From: Poseidonocella sedimentorum
GTDB taxonomy: Bacteria; Pseudomonadota; Alphaproteobacteria; Rhodobacterales; Rhodobacteraceae
Reading direction: 5' to 3'
NCBI RefSeq assembly: GCF_900116005.1
Contig: NZ_FOYI01000006.1
Coordinates: forward strand, 165,941-229,940
DNA length: 64,000 nucleotides
The position numbers and the translations under genes are program-made. Shown piece by piece: positions 1-8,406 of the stretch; within the stretch, counting starts at the first letter, position 1, and each line of letters begins with the position of its first letter. The notes beneath the pieces were generated by a model. It made no database searches. It was not told where the DNA came from and worked only from the letters and a program-made list of their open reading frames with translations.

Positions 1-1661
1 ATTTGCGCGATCATTATGGCATCACGCAGGTGCTTTGCGACGGGGACAGCCCGGTCTTTGCCGAGGTCGAGAAGGTCCGCTCCGAATGGTGCATCCGCAT
101 CGACGGGACGGTGAAAGCGCGCGACGAGAGCCTGATCAACCCCAAGCTGCCCACCGGCGAGGTTGAGGTCTATATCCGCGACATGGAAGTGCTCGGCGCG
201 GCCGACGAGCTGCCGCTCATCGTCTTTGGCGATCAGGAATACCCCGAGGAGACGCGCCTGCGCTATCGCTACCTCGACCTGCGCCGCGAGGCGATGCAGC
301 GCAACATGACGCTGCGCTCGGACGTGGTGGCCTCGATCCGCAAACGCATGTGGGACAAGGGGTTCCGCGAGTTCCAGACGCCGATCATCACCGCCTCCAG
401 CCCCGAAGGCGCGCGCGACTTCCTCGTCCCCTCGCGCCTGCATCCGGGCAAGTTCTACGCCCTGCCGCAGGCGCCGCAGCAGTTCAAACAGCTGATCATG
501 GTCTCGGGCTTCGACAAGTATTTCCAGATCGCGCCCTGTTTCCGCGATGAAGACCCGCGCGCCGACCGCTCGCCCACCGATTTCTACCAGCTCGACATGG
601 AGATGTCCTTCGTCGAGCAGGAGGACGTGTTTGGCACGATCCAGCCGGTTGTGCAGGGGATTTTCGAAGAGTTCGGCAACGGGGCCAAGGTCGACAGCGA
701 CTGGCCGCGCATCAGCTATGCGGATGCGGCCATGTGGTACGGCACCGACAAGCCCGACCTGCGCAACCCGATCAAGATGCAGAACGTCTCGGAGCATTTC
801 CGCGGCTCGGGCTTTGCGATCTTCGCCAAGCTGCTGGAGCAGGACGGGACCGAGATCCGCGCCATCCCCGCGCCCAAGGGCGGCAGCCGGAAGTTCTGCG
901 ACCGGATGAACGCCTTTGCCCAGAAAGAGGGCCTGCCGGGGATGGGCTATATCTTCTGGCGCGCGGGGGCCGAGGGCATGGAAGCGGCGGGGCCGCTGGC
1001 CAAGAACATCGGGCCGGAGCGCACTGAGGCGATCCGCCAGCAGCTGGGCCTTGATGTGGGCGACGCGGCGTTCTTCCTTGGCGGCAAACCATCGGTCTTC
1101 GAGGGTGTCGCCGGGCGCGCGCGGGTGGTCATCGGCGAGGAGCTGGGGCTGACGGAGAAGGACCGCTTCGCCTTTGCCTGGATCGTCGATTTCCCGATGT
1201 ACGAGAAAGACGACGAAAGCGGCGAGATCGACTTTTCGCACAACCCGTTCTCGATGCCGCAAGGCGGGATGGAGGCGCTGGAGGGCGATCCGCTCGATGT
1301 GCTGGGCTATCAGTATGACCTTGCCTGCAACGGCTATGAGCTGATTTCCGGGGCGATCCGGAACCACAAGCTGGAGATCATGTACAAGGCTTTCGAACTG
1401 GCGGGTTATCCGGCGGACGAGGTCGAGAAGCGGTTTGGCGGCATGGTCAATGCGTTCAAATTCGGCGCGCCGCCGCACGGGGGCTGCGCGGCCGGCATCG
1501 ACCGGATCGTCATGCTTCTGGCCGATGAAGCCAATATCCGCGAGGTCATCATGTTCCCGATGAACCAGCGGGCCGAGGACCTGATGATGCAGGCGCCGTC
1601 GGAGCCGATGTCGGATCAGTTGATGGAGCTTGGGCTGCGGGTGATCCCTCAGGACGACTGA
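1..1661 (+). CDS. aspS: Aspartyl-tRNA synthetase, 5' end cut by window edge
   Basis: Class II aminoacyl-tRNA synthetase that charges tRNA-Asp (possibly also tRNA-Asn, as is common in alphaproteobacteria). About 552 codons are present against roughly 590 in the family, so the first ~40 residues, part of the N-terminal OB-fold anticodon-binding domain, lie before the window. Visible motifs are the motif 2 region FRDED...[13 protein letters not shown], the bacterial GAD insertion domain in the middle, and motif 3 [15 protein letters not shown] near the C-terminus. The frame is open from base 3, where a TTG codon is simply internal. A 9-bp hairpin that includes the stop codon follows. Confidence 0.97.
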   Translation, partial: LRDHYGITQVLCDGDSPVFAEVEKVRSEWCIRIDGTVKARDESLINPKLPTGEVEVYIRDMEVLGAADELPLIVFGDQEYPEETRLRYRYLDLRREAMQRNMTLRSDVVASIRKRMWDKGFREFQTPIITASSPEGARDFLVPSRLHPGKFYALPQAPQQFKQLIMVSGFDKYFQIAPCFRDEDPRADRSPTDFYQLDMEMSFVEQEDVFGTIQPVVQGIFEEFGNGAKVDSDWPRISYADAAMWYGTDKPDLRNPIKMQNVSEHFRGSGFAIFAKLLEQDGTEIRAIPAPKGGSRKFCDRMNAFAQKEGLPGMGYIFWRAGAEGMEAAGPLAKNIGPERTEAIRQQLGLDVGDAAFFLGGKPSVFEGVAGRARVVIGEELGLTEKDRFAFAWIVDFPMYEKDDESGEIDFSHNPFSMPQGGMEALEGDPLDVLGYQYDLACNGYELISGAIRNHKLEIMYKAFELAGYPADEVEKRFGGMVNAFKFGAPPHGGCAAGIDRIVMLLADEANIREVIMFPMNQRAEDLMMQAPSEPMSDQLMELGLRVIPQDD

Positions 1662-1678
1662 GGGGCGCTGCCCCTCAG
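1658..1678 (+). terminator. Hairpin overlapping the aspS stop codon
   Basis: The arms CTGAGGGGC and GCCCCTCAG pair perfectly around a 3-base loop, and the TGA stop of aspS lies inside the left arm. A short T-run follows at about 1690-1695 after a CCCCGGAG spacer. From memory, hairpin-plus-CCCCGGAGTATTTTT tails are frequent after genes in Rhodobacterales. Terminator function is inferred, because the T-run is not directly adjacent to the stem. Confidence 0.55.
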
Positions 1679-1726
1679 ACACCCCGGAGTATTTTTCAAG
1701 AGAAGAAGAGGGGCGCGCGGCGCCTC

Positions 1727-2329
1727 TCAGCCCGGGCGGGTGAGCGAAAACTTTTCGCGGATGACCGAGTAGTCCTGATAGCCCATGCGGGTCAGCGGGT
1801 TGTAGCTCAGCACGTCGAAGATGCCGTCCTTGAGACAGTCATCCCGCATGTGGACGCCGATCACCTCGCCGAAGACGGCGACGTTCGATTGGCCTTCGAG
1901 CGGGACAATTTGGGTCACGCGGCATTCCAGCGCGGCGGGGGCGCGGGCCACGCAGGCGCAGGAGATTGTCTCGCACTCCTGTTTTTCGATCCGGGCGAGG
2001 GCGAATTCATCGACCGATTTTTCCCAGGCGCCGGAGGTCATGTTCATCTGGTCCTTCATCGCGACTTCCACCACGTTGACGCAGAAGACGCCGGTCTCGC
2101 GGATGTTGGCGACGCTGTCCTTGGTGTTGTCGCGGTCCGGTTTGGCGGAGGTGGAGGCGAACATCACTTGCGGCGGGGTGTAGGCGACGGCGTTGAAGAA
2201 GGAGTAGGGCGCGAGATTGTCGGCGCCGTCTGCGCCTCGGGTGGAGATCCAGCCGATCGGGCGCGGGGTCACGATGGCGTTGAAGGGATTGTGGGGCAGG
2301 CCGTGGCCATCTTCGGGGCGATAGAACAT
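1727..2329 (-). CDS. Flavin reductase family protein (FMN-binding split barrel)
   Basis: 200 residues, the usual size for DIM6/NTAB-type flavin reductase-like proteins, which bind FMN in a split beta-barrel and typically pass reduced flavin to a partner oxygenase or act alone. The family signature is visible: the N-terminal PRPIGWISTRG segment, then NLAPYSFFNAVAYTPPQVMFAS, and a central NIRETGVFCVNVV motif. The substrate cannot be told from sequence. It is transcribed divergently from the acetyltransferase at 2411 and has no obvious partner monooxygenase beside it. Confidence 0.85.
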   Translation of the reverse strand: MFYRPEDGHGLPHNPFNAIVTPRPIGWISTRGADGADNLAPYSFFNAVAYTPPQVMFASTSAKPDRDNTKDSVANIRETGVFCVNVVEVAMKDQMNMTSGAWEKSVDEFALARIEKQECETISCACVARAPAALECRVTQIVPLEGQSNVAVFGEVIGVHMRDDCLKDGIFDVLSYNPLTRMGYQDYSVIREKFSLTRPG

Positions 2330-2410
2330 GTTGGGGTCTCCGGGGCTGTTTGCGCGCTACCTAGCGCCGTGCTAGGGGCAAATCCACCCGCTTAAGGAGC
2401 CCGAGCGAAG

Positions 2411-2896
2411 TTGTATACCGTGACGAACGAGACGCCGGAGGATTGGTGGGAGATCGAGGCGCTTTATGATTTGTGTTTCGCGCCGGGGCGGGAGGCGCTG
2501 TCGTCCTATCGGTTGCGCGATGATGTTGCGCCGGTGCGGGAGCTGTCGCTTCTGGCGCGGGACGGGGCGGGGATCCTTGCTGGGGCGGTCCGGTTCTGGC
2601 CCGTGCGGGTCGGGGACCGAGCGGCGCTTTTGCTGGGGCCGATCGCGGTGCACCCGACGCGGCAGGGCGAGGGGCTTGGCGCGCTCTTGCTGCGCGAGAG
2701 CCTCGGCAAGGCGGCGGATCTCGGGTGGGAGAGGGTGATGCTCGTGGGCGATGCGCCGTATTATTCCAGGTTTGGATTTTCGCGGCTCGACGAGGTGGTG
2801 ATGCCGCCGCCGACGAACCCGGATCGCGTGCTCGGGATCGCGCTGGTGCCCGGGGGCTGGGACGGGGTGTCGGGGGCGGTGACGCGCTGGTCGTGA
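2411..2896 (+). CDS. GNAT family N-acetyltransferase
   Basis: 161-residue acetyl-CoA-dependent acyltransferase of the YhbS-like GNAT group. The acetyl-CoA loop is seen as LGPIAVHPTRQGEGLGALLLRE (Q/R-x-x-G-x-G/A type), followed by the typical C-terminal YYSRFGF segment. The start is a TTG codon preceded by AAGGAG at 2394-2399; no ATG gives a full domain. The substrate is unknown. It is divergent from the flavin reductase gene and stands upstream of the EcsC gene without overlap. Confidence 0.85.
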   Translation: MYTVTNETPEDWWEIEALYDLCFAPGREALSSYRLRDDVAPVRELSLLARDGAGILAGAVRFWPVRVGDRAALLLGPIAVHPTRQGEGLGALLLRESLGKAADLGWERVMLVGDAPYYSRFGFSRLDEVVMPPPTNPDRVLGIALVPGGWDGVSGAVTRWS

Positions 2897-2958
2897 CTTG
2901 AAACCGCGGCCCGCTGCACAAACCTTATGTGGGGAACGGGGCACGGGCGGAGGATGGC

Positions 2959-3711
2959 ATGGCAGAACAGTCTCTTGAGGGGCAGATCGCGGATCTCGCG
3001 CAGCGGTACCGGCGGGCCAATTCGCCCGGCATGCAGCTTCTGACGCTTCTGGGCGGGCAGGCCGAGGGGCTGCTGGACCGGTTGCCGCGCCCCCTCCGGG
3101 CGCAGCTTGACGGCGCGACAGAGCGGGCGCTGCTGCTGGCGCTCAACGCGGCGGAGCAGTCGCGCGGGGTGGTGGGGGATCAGCCGGACTGGCTCAACAA
3201 GGCGGTGACCTCGGCGATGGGAGCGGCGGGCGGCGTTGGCGGCATTCCCACGGCGCTGGCCGAACTGCCGGTCACGACCGCGATCTTGCTGCGCAGCATT
3301 CAGGGCATTGCCGCCGAGCAGGGGTTTGATCCTACGGCCGAGAACGTGCGCTTCGATTGCCTTGAGGTGTTCGGCGCGGCCGGGCCCCTCTCGCGGGATG
3401 ATGGCGCGGATATGGGGTTCCTTACCGCGCGGATGGCCCTGTCGGGGGCGACGATGCAGCGCGTGGTGGCGATGGTTGCGCCCCGGCTTGGGGCTGTGCT
3501 CGGGCAAAAGCTCGCGGCGCAATCGGTCCCCGTGATCGGGGCGGTGGCCGGGGCGGCAACGAATTACACCTTCACGAGCTATTATCAGGAGATCGCGCGG
3601 GTGCATTTCGGGCTGCGGCGCATGGCGATCGAACATGACCGGCCGCATGACGAGCTTGTGCTCGCGCTGCAGGACAGGGTGCGCGGCGGCGTCGAGCGCA
3701 GAGCGGGTTAG
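2959..3711 (+). CDS. EcsC family protein
   Basis: About 250 residues matching the EcsC family. Members are hydrophobic, alpha-helical proteins often linked to ABC exporters in Gram-positives but of unknown role in proteobacteria. Family-like features are the WLNKAVTSAMGAAGGVGG segment near residue 80, the hydrophobic stretch LPVTTAILLRSIQGIA, and the C-terminal AGAATNYTFTSYYQEIARVHFGLRR. I chose the ATG at 2959 because GGAGG lies 5 bases upstream; a GTG at 2929 is possible. Its stop overlaps the convergent puuD stop by 3 bases. Confidence 0.8.
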   Translation: MAEQSLEGQIADLAQRYRRANSPGMQLLTLLGGQAEGLLDRLPRPLRAQLDGATERALLLALNAAEQSRGVVGDQPDWLNKAVTSAMGAAGGVGGIPTALAELPVTTAILLRSIQGIAAEQGFDPTAENVRFDCLEVFGAAGPLSRDDGADMGFLTARMALSGATMQRVVAMVAPRLGAVLGQKLAAQSVPVIGAVAGAATNYTFTSYYQEIARVHFGLRRMAIEHDRPHDELVLALQDRVRGGVERRAG

Positions 3712-4934
3712 TCTGCGCGGATCGCGGCCTCGTACCAGGCGACGATGCGCGCGCGCTCGCCTGTTTCCATATTGCTGAGGTTGGCGGGCGGCATGGCGTG
3801 GCTCAGGCCAGCTTGCAGGTAGATCGCGCGGGCGTGGCCGGCGATGGCCGCCTCGCTGTCGAGCCGGACACCCTTGGGCGCCCAGAGCAGGTTGCCGAAC
3901 ACCGGCTCGCGCGCGTGGCACATCGAGCAGCGGCCCATGACGATGTCCTGCACCTCCGCGAAGCCGTCGGCCTCGGCAAAGCGCAGGGCCGCGCCCGAGA
4001 CCTCCTCGCGCGTCCCATCGCGGAGCATGGGCGCGGTCGAGAGCCACATGATCGCGAGAAAGAGCATCAGCGTGACGGCCCAGGTCCAATGGGGCGCGCC
4101 CTTGCGCGCGTGTTTGGTGTTGAAGAAATGCCGGATGGTGACGCCCATCAGGAAGACAAGGCTGGCGATGGCCCAGTTGTACTCGGTTGCGAAACTCAGC
4201 GGGTAGTGGTTCGAAAGCATCAGGAAAATGACCGGCAGGGTCAGATAGTTGTTATGCGTCGAGCGTTGCTTGGCGATCTTGCCGTATTTGGCATCCGGCG
4301 CGCGCCCGGCCTTGAGATCGGCCACCACGATGCGCTGGTTGGGCATGATGATGAAGAAGACGTTGGCGGACATGATCGTCGCGGTGAAGGCGCCGAGGTG
4401 CAAGAGCGCCGCGCGGCCCGAAAAGACCGAAGAATAGAACACCGACATCAGCACCAGCACGCCGAAGAGCGCGACCATGAGGGCGGTCTGGTTGGCGTTG
4501 ACGAAGAGCTTGCAGAGCGTGTTGTAGGCGATCCACCCGAAGGCGAGGGAGGCCAGCGAGAGGGCGATGGCTTGCCATGTGCGGAGGTCCATCACGGCCG
4601 GGTCGATGAGGTAGAATTCGGCCCCGAGGTAGTAGACGAGGACCAGCATCGCAAAGCCCGAGAGCCACGTGGCGTAGCTTTCCCATTTGAACCAAATGAG
4701 GTCATCGGGCATCCGGTCGGGCGCGACGAGGTATTTCTGGACGTGGTAGAACCCGCCGCCGTGGACCTGCCATTCCTCGCCATCGGCGCCGGAGGAGAGG
4801 TTGCGATCCCGGTGGAGCCCGAGGTCGAGCGCGATGAAGTAGAACGAGGACCCGATCCAGGCGATGGCGGTGATCACGTGCAGCCAGCGCACGGCAAACT
4901 CGATCCAGGCCCCCATGGCCGCAAGATCATACAT
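3708..4934 (-). CDS. puuD: Urate hydroxylase PuuD, membrane-bound with cytochrome c domain
   Basis: 408 residues. PuuD oxidises urate to 5-hydroxyisourate and passes electrons to a fused cytochrome c instead of oxygen. About eight transmembrane helices occupy residues 10-310, starting with VRWLHVITAIAWIGSSFYFIA. The C-terminal cytochrome c domain has the heme motif CSMCH at residues 336-340 and a probable axial Met in HAMPP near residue 381. It heads the leftward side of the purine cluster; uraH, which hydrolyses its product, lies just upstream on the same strand (135-base gap). Acts in the inner membrane. Confidence 0.93.
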   Translation of the reverse strand: MYDLAAMGAWIEFAVRWLHVITAIAWIGSSFYFIALDLGLHRDRNLSSGADGEEWQVHGGGFYHVQKYLVAPDRMPDDLIWFKWESYATWLSGFAMLVLVYYLGAEFYLIDPAVMDLRTWQAIALSLASLAFGWIAYNTLCKLFVNANQTALMVALFGVLVLMSVFYSSVFSGRAALLHLGAFTATIMSANVFFIIMPNQRIVVADLKAGRAPDAKYGKIAKQRSTHNNYLTLPVIFLMLSNHYPLSFATEYNWAIASLVFLMGVTIRHFFNTKHARKGAPHWTWAVTLMLFLAIMWLSTAPMLRDGTREEVSGAALRFAEADGFAEVQDIVMGRCSMCHAREPVFGNLLWAPKGVRLDSEAAIAGHARAIYLQAGLSHAMPPANLSNMETGERARIVAWYEAAIRAD

Positions 4935-5069
4935 CCGGATGCTCCTTTGTTGTTCAGGCTCGGCCTATCCGATTTCCGGGCTAAGCCGAAGGGCGGGGGC
5001 TTGTACAGGCAAACTTGTGCGCGGCGGGCGCGGGCCCCGGGGGCGCGCTCATTCGCTGGGCGCTTCCCC

Positions 5070-5429
5070 CTAGCTGCCGCGATAGGTGCTCATGCCGAAG
5101 GGCGAAAGCAGGAGCGGCACGTGGTAATGGGCGCTTGCGTCCGAGATGCCGAAGCGGATCGGAACCTCGTCCAGAAAGCGCGGGCTCTCGGGGGGCGCGC
5201 CGGTGGCGTCGAGATAGGCGCCCGCCTCGAAGACCAGCTCATAGACGCCGGTGGCAAAACGCTCGCGCGGCAGGATCGGGCCATCGGTGCGGCCGTCGGC
5301 ATTGGTCGCCATCCGGGCCAGCTCCTCGCGCGCCGCACCCTCGATCCGATAGAGCGTCACCGCAAGCCCCGCCGCCGGCAGACCCCGGGCGGTGTCGAGC
5401 ACGTGGGTGGTGAGATATCCGTCTGCCAT
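5070..5429 (-). CDS. uraH: 5-Hydroxyisourate hydrolase
   Basis: 119-residue transthyretin-related protein that hydrolyses 5-hydroxyisourate to OHCU. Diagnostic features are the N-terminal His in TTHVLD (residue 9), the paired histidines in [13 protein letters not shown], and the exact C-terminal tetrapeptide YRGS that separates the enzyme from transthyretin. It is co-oriented with puuD and divergent from the allantoinase/OHCU decarboxylase gene, whose second domain consumes its product. The 147-base divergent gap (5430-5576) presumably holds the promoters for both arms. Confidence 0.96.
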   Translation of the reverse strand: MADGYLTTHVLDTARGLPAAGLAVTLYRIEGAAREELARMATNADGRTDGPILPRERFATGVYELVFEAGAYLDATGAPPESPRFLDEVPIRFGISDASAHYHVPLLLSPFGMSTYRGS

Positions 5430-5576
5430 ATTTCTACTCCGTTTGACTGATGCGGCCGCGCCGGGGCGGCTTCGGACTCGCTGGCGATTGCCCTCGGGCC
5501 CCGCAGCAGTATATTTCGAACGTCCCGGCAGGCGCCAGCGATTGTGCGGCCCCTGTCATCCCGCCATGGAGGTTAC

Positions 5577-6989
5577 ATGACGCGCTACCCACGCAATATG
5601 CGGGGCTACGGCCCCAATCCGCCCGATCCACGCTGGCCGAACGGGGCGAAGATCGCCGTCCAGTTCGTGCTGAACTACGAGGAGGGGGGCGAGAATTGCG
5701 TGCTGCATGGGGATGCGGCCTCGGAGGCGTTCCTGTCCGACATTCCCGGCGCGGCGCAATGGCCGGGCCAGCGCCATTGGAACATGGAATCGATCTACGA
5801 GTACGGCGCGCGGGCCGGGTTCTGGCGGTTGCACCGGCTCTTCACCGGCGCGGGGATCCCCCTGACGATCTACGGCGTCGCGTCCGCTCTGGCGCGCAGC
5901 CCCGAGCAAGTCGAGGCGATGAAGGAGGCCGGTTGGGAGATCGCGTCGCACGGGCTGAAATGGGTCGAGCACAAGGACATGCCCGAGGCCGAGGAGCGCG
6001 CGGCGATCGCCGAGGCGATCCGGCTGCATGCCGAGGTGGTGGGCGAGCGGCCCCGCGGATGGTACACCGGGCGGTGCTCCGAAAACACCGTTCGGCTCGT
6101 GGCCGAGGAGGGAGAGTTTGATTATATTTCAGATACTTATGACGATGACTTACCGTATTGGATGAAGTTTGGCGCGCGCGATCAGATCATCATCCCCTAC
6201 ACGCTCGAGGCCAATGACATGCGCTTTTCCGTCTCGCCCGGCTGGATCACCGGCGAGCAGTTCTTCACCTATCTGCGCGACAGTTTCGACACGCTCTACG
6301 CCGAGGGCGAGGCCGGGCGGCCGGCGATGATGAGCGTCGGGCTACACTGCCGGCTCATCGGCCGGCCCGGCAAGATCGCGGGGCTCAAGCGCTTTCTCGA
6401 CTACATCGGCCAGTTCGAGGGCGTCTGGTGCCCGCGCCGGATCGAGATCGCGGAGCATTGGGCGGCCGAGCATCCGCCGCGCGCCACCCTGCGCCCCAGC
6501 GAGATGGACCGGGAGGCCTTCGTTGCGGCCTTCGGCGGGGTCTATGAGCATTCACCCTGGATCGCGGAGCGCGCGCACGGGCTGGAGCTCGGCCCGGCGC
6601 ATGATTGCGCCGCCGGGGTGCACAACGCGCTTGCCCGGATCTTCCGCAGCGCCGCGCCCGACGAGCGGCTTGGCGTGCTCAAGGCCCACCCGGATCTCGC
6701 GGGCAAGCTCGCGGCGGCCAGGCGGCTCACCGATGACAGCACCTCCGAACAGGCGAGCGCCGGGCTCGACGCGCTGACCGACAGCGAACGCGCGCGGTTT
6801 ACCGACCTCAACGCCGCCTATACCGCCAAACACGGCTTTCCCTTCATCATCGCCGTGCGCGATCATGACAAGGCGGGGATCCTCGCGGCGTTCGAGCGGC
6901 GCCTCGGCAATCCGACCGAGGTCGAATTCGCGGAGGCCTGCCGGCAGGTGGAGCGCATCGCGCGGCTGCGGCTGGAGGATCTGACATGA
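5577..6989 (+). CDS. puuE-uraD: Bifunctional allantoinase PuuE / OHCU decarboxylase UraD fusion
   Basis: 470 residues joining two purine-catabolic enzymes. Residues 1 to ~305 are a cofactor-independent allantoinase of the polysaccharide-deacetylase fold (PuuE): N-terminal RYPRNMRGYGPNPPDPRWP, HGLKWVEHKDM, YISDTYDDDLPYW. Residues ~315-470 are OHCU decarboxylase: the helix PWIAERA, the catalytic His in LKAHPDLAGKLA, and FPFIIAVR. OHCU decarboxylase makes (S)-allantoin, which the other half hydrolyses to allantoate. The start is the ATG at 5577 with GGAGG at 5568-5572. The stop overlaps the ureidoglycine aminohydrolase start (ATGA). Confidence 0.95.
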   Translation: MTRYPRNMRGYGPNPPDPRWPNGAKIAVQFVLNYEEGGENCVLHGDAASEAFLSDIPGAAQWPGQRHWNMESIYEYGARAGFWRLHRLFTGAGIPLTIYGVASALARSPEQVEAMKEAGWEIASHGLKWVEHKDMPEAEERAAIAEAIRLHAEVVGERPRGWYTGRCSENTVRLVAEEGEFDYISDTYDDDLPYWMKFGARDQIIIPYTLEANDMRFSVSPGWITGEQFFTYLRDSFDTLYAEGEAGRPAMMSVGLHCRLIGRPGKIAGLKRFLDYIGQFEGVWCPRRIEIAEHWAAEHPPRATLRPSEMDREAFVAAFGGVYEHSPWIAERAHGLELGPAHDCAAGVHNALARIFRSAAPDERLGVLKAHPDLAGKLAAARRLTDDSTSEQASAGLDALTDSERARFTDLNAAYTAKHGFPFIIAVRDHDKAGILAAFERRLGNPTEVEFAEACRQVERIARLRLEDLT

Positions 6990-7915
6990 AGACCGCGCCC
7001 CCGCCCGGATCCCAACCGGTTCAGCCCGTCGCGCCCAATCCGGTGGAGACCGATCCCACCCCCGAGGAGCATTTGCCCAAGGTGCCCGTGCCGCCCAAGC
7101 CGCGCTATGCGCTGCCGCCGGGGGGGCATGTGCCGCAGGATGGCGACCCGGAGGGCACGGCCGTCTTCACCGAGGCCTATGCCGTTCTGCCCGCGCATAC
7201 GCACCGCGATATCGTGACCTCCTTCCTGCCCGAGTGGGAAAACACCCGCGCCTGGATCCTGGCCCGGCCGCTTTCGGGCTTTGCCGAGACCTTCGCGCAA
7301 TATCTCATGGAGGTCGCCCCCGCCGGCGGCAGTTTCCGCCCCGAGCCGGATGTGGAGGCGCAGGCGGTGCTCTTCATCACCCGCGGCACCGCGCGGCTCT
7401 CGCTTGGCCGGGCCCAGATCGACCTCGTCCCCGGCCATTTCGTCTACATCCCGCTAAGCGCGGTCTGGACGCTGTGGAACACCGGCGACGATTACCTCAA
7501 TTTCATCTGGATCCGGAAACGCTACGTGCCGATCAAGGGGGTGCGCCCGCCCGAGGCGCTGGTCGTCCACGAGACCGAGGTGCCGCTCACGCCGATGCCC
7601 GATTGCGACGGGAAATGGGCGACGCAGCGGTTTCTCGATCCGCTCGACCTGGCCTATGATTTCCACGCCAACATCGTCACCTTCCAGCCCGGCGGGCGCA
7701 TCCCCTTCGCCGAGACCCATGTGATGGAACACGGGCTTTACGTGCTGCAAGGCACGGCGCGGTATCTGCTCAACAAGGATTGGGTCGAGGTCGGTCCGGG
7801 CGATTTCATGTGGCTGCGCGCCTTCTGCCCGCAAGCTTGCGTCGCGACCGGCGACGAGCCCTTTCGCTACCTGCTCTACAAGGATGTGAACCGGCATCCG
7901 GCGCTGTCGCTATGA
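6986..7915 (+). CDS. allE: (S)-Ureidoglycine aminohydrolase (bicupin)
   Basis: 309-residue two-cupin protein of the UGlyAH family, which releases ammonia from (S)-ureidoglycine to give (S)-ureidoglycolate at a Mn site in the C-terminal cupin. The metal-binding stretch FAETHVMEHGLYVLQG (near residue 245) and the following YLLNKDWVEVGPGDFMW match the family. Homologues in this group are often labelled bifunctional allantoicase/ureidoglycine aminohydrolase; I see only the cupin domains. A proline-rich leader of ~45 residues precedes the fold. It overlaps its neighbours by 4 bases on both sides, so it is surely in the same operon. Confidence 0.92.
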   Translation: MKTAPPPGSQPVQPVAPNPVETDPTPEEHLPKVPVPPKPRYALPPGGHVPQDGDPEGTAVFTEAYAVLPAHTHRDIVTSFLPEWENTRAWILARPLSGFAETFAQYLMEVAPAGGSFRPEPDVEAQAVLFITRGTARLSLGRAQIDLVPGHFVYIPLSAVWTLWNTGDDYLNFIWIRKRYVPIKGVRPPEALVVHETEVPLTPMPDCDGKWATQRFLDPLDLAYDFHANIVTFQPGGRIPFAETHVMEHGLYVLQGTARYLLNKDWVEVGPGDFMWLRAFCPQACVATGDEPFRYLLYKDVNRHPALSL

Positions 7916-8403
7916 GCCGGGTGGTCCAGACAGAGGCGCTCACGCCCGAGGTCTTCTCGCCCTTTGGCGATGTGCTGGAGGCCGCCGGGGCGCCGGACAA
8001 GATCATCAATCAGGGGATGTGCGGCCGGTTCCACGATCTCGCCCGGATGGATTTCGGCCCCGCAGGGCGCGCGGGGCTCAGCCTGTTCCAGGCCGAGCCG
8101 CGGCGCTTGCCCTATCGGCTCGATCTGCTGGAGCGCCACCCGGAGGGCAGCCAGGCGTTCATACCGATGAGCTTCGAGAGCTTTCTTGTGATCGTTGCGC
8201 CGGATGAGGCGGGGCGCCCCGGGCGCCCCCGCGCCTTTCTCACCGCGCCGGGGCAGGGGGTGAACCTGTTGCGCGGCACGTGGCACGGGGTGCTCACGCC
8301 GCTCAGCGCGCCGGGGCTTTTCGCGGTGATCGACCGGATCGGCGAGACGCCAAATCTCGAAGAGGTGCCGCTCTCTGAGCCGTGGGAAATTCGCGCGGGC
8401 TAG
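7912..8403 (+). CDS. allA: Ureidoglycolate lyase
   Basis: 163-residue AllA-type cupin that splits (S)-ureidoglycolate into glyoxylate and urea, the last step of this branch. Recognisable segments are the N-terminal TEALTPEVFSPFGDVLEA and LLRGTWHGVLTPL near the C-terminus, which carries a conserved active-site His. The ATG at 7912 overlaps the upstream stop; a longer open frame upstream lies inside allE. It ends 3 bases before the convergent ABC permease gene. The urea made here would need a urease or urea carboxylase encoded elsewhere. Confidence 0.94.
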   Translation: MSRVVQTEALTPEVFSPFGDVLEAAGAPDKIINQGMCGRFHDLARMDFGPAGRAGLSLFQAEPRRLPYRLDLLERHPEGSQAFIPMSFESFLVIVAPDEAGRPGRPRAFLTAPGQGVNLLRGTWHGVLTPLSAPGLFAVIDRIGETPNLEEVPLSEPWEIRAG

Positions 8404-8406
8404 ACC

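Noticed and set aside
3798..5450. 550-codon + strand frame
   Set aside because: Antisense to puuD and uraH, both of which are certain genes.
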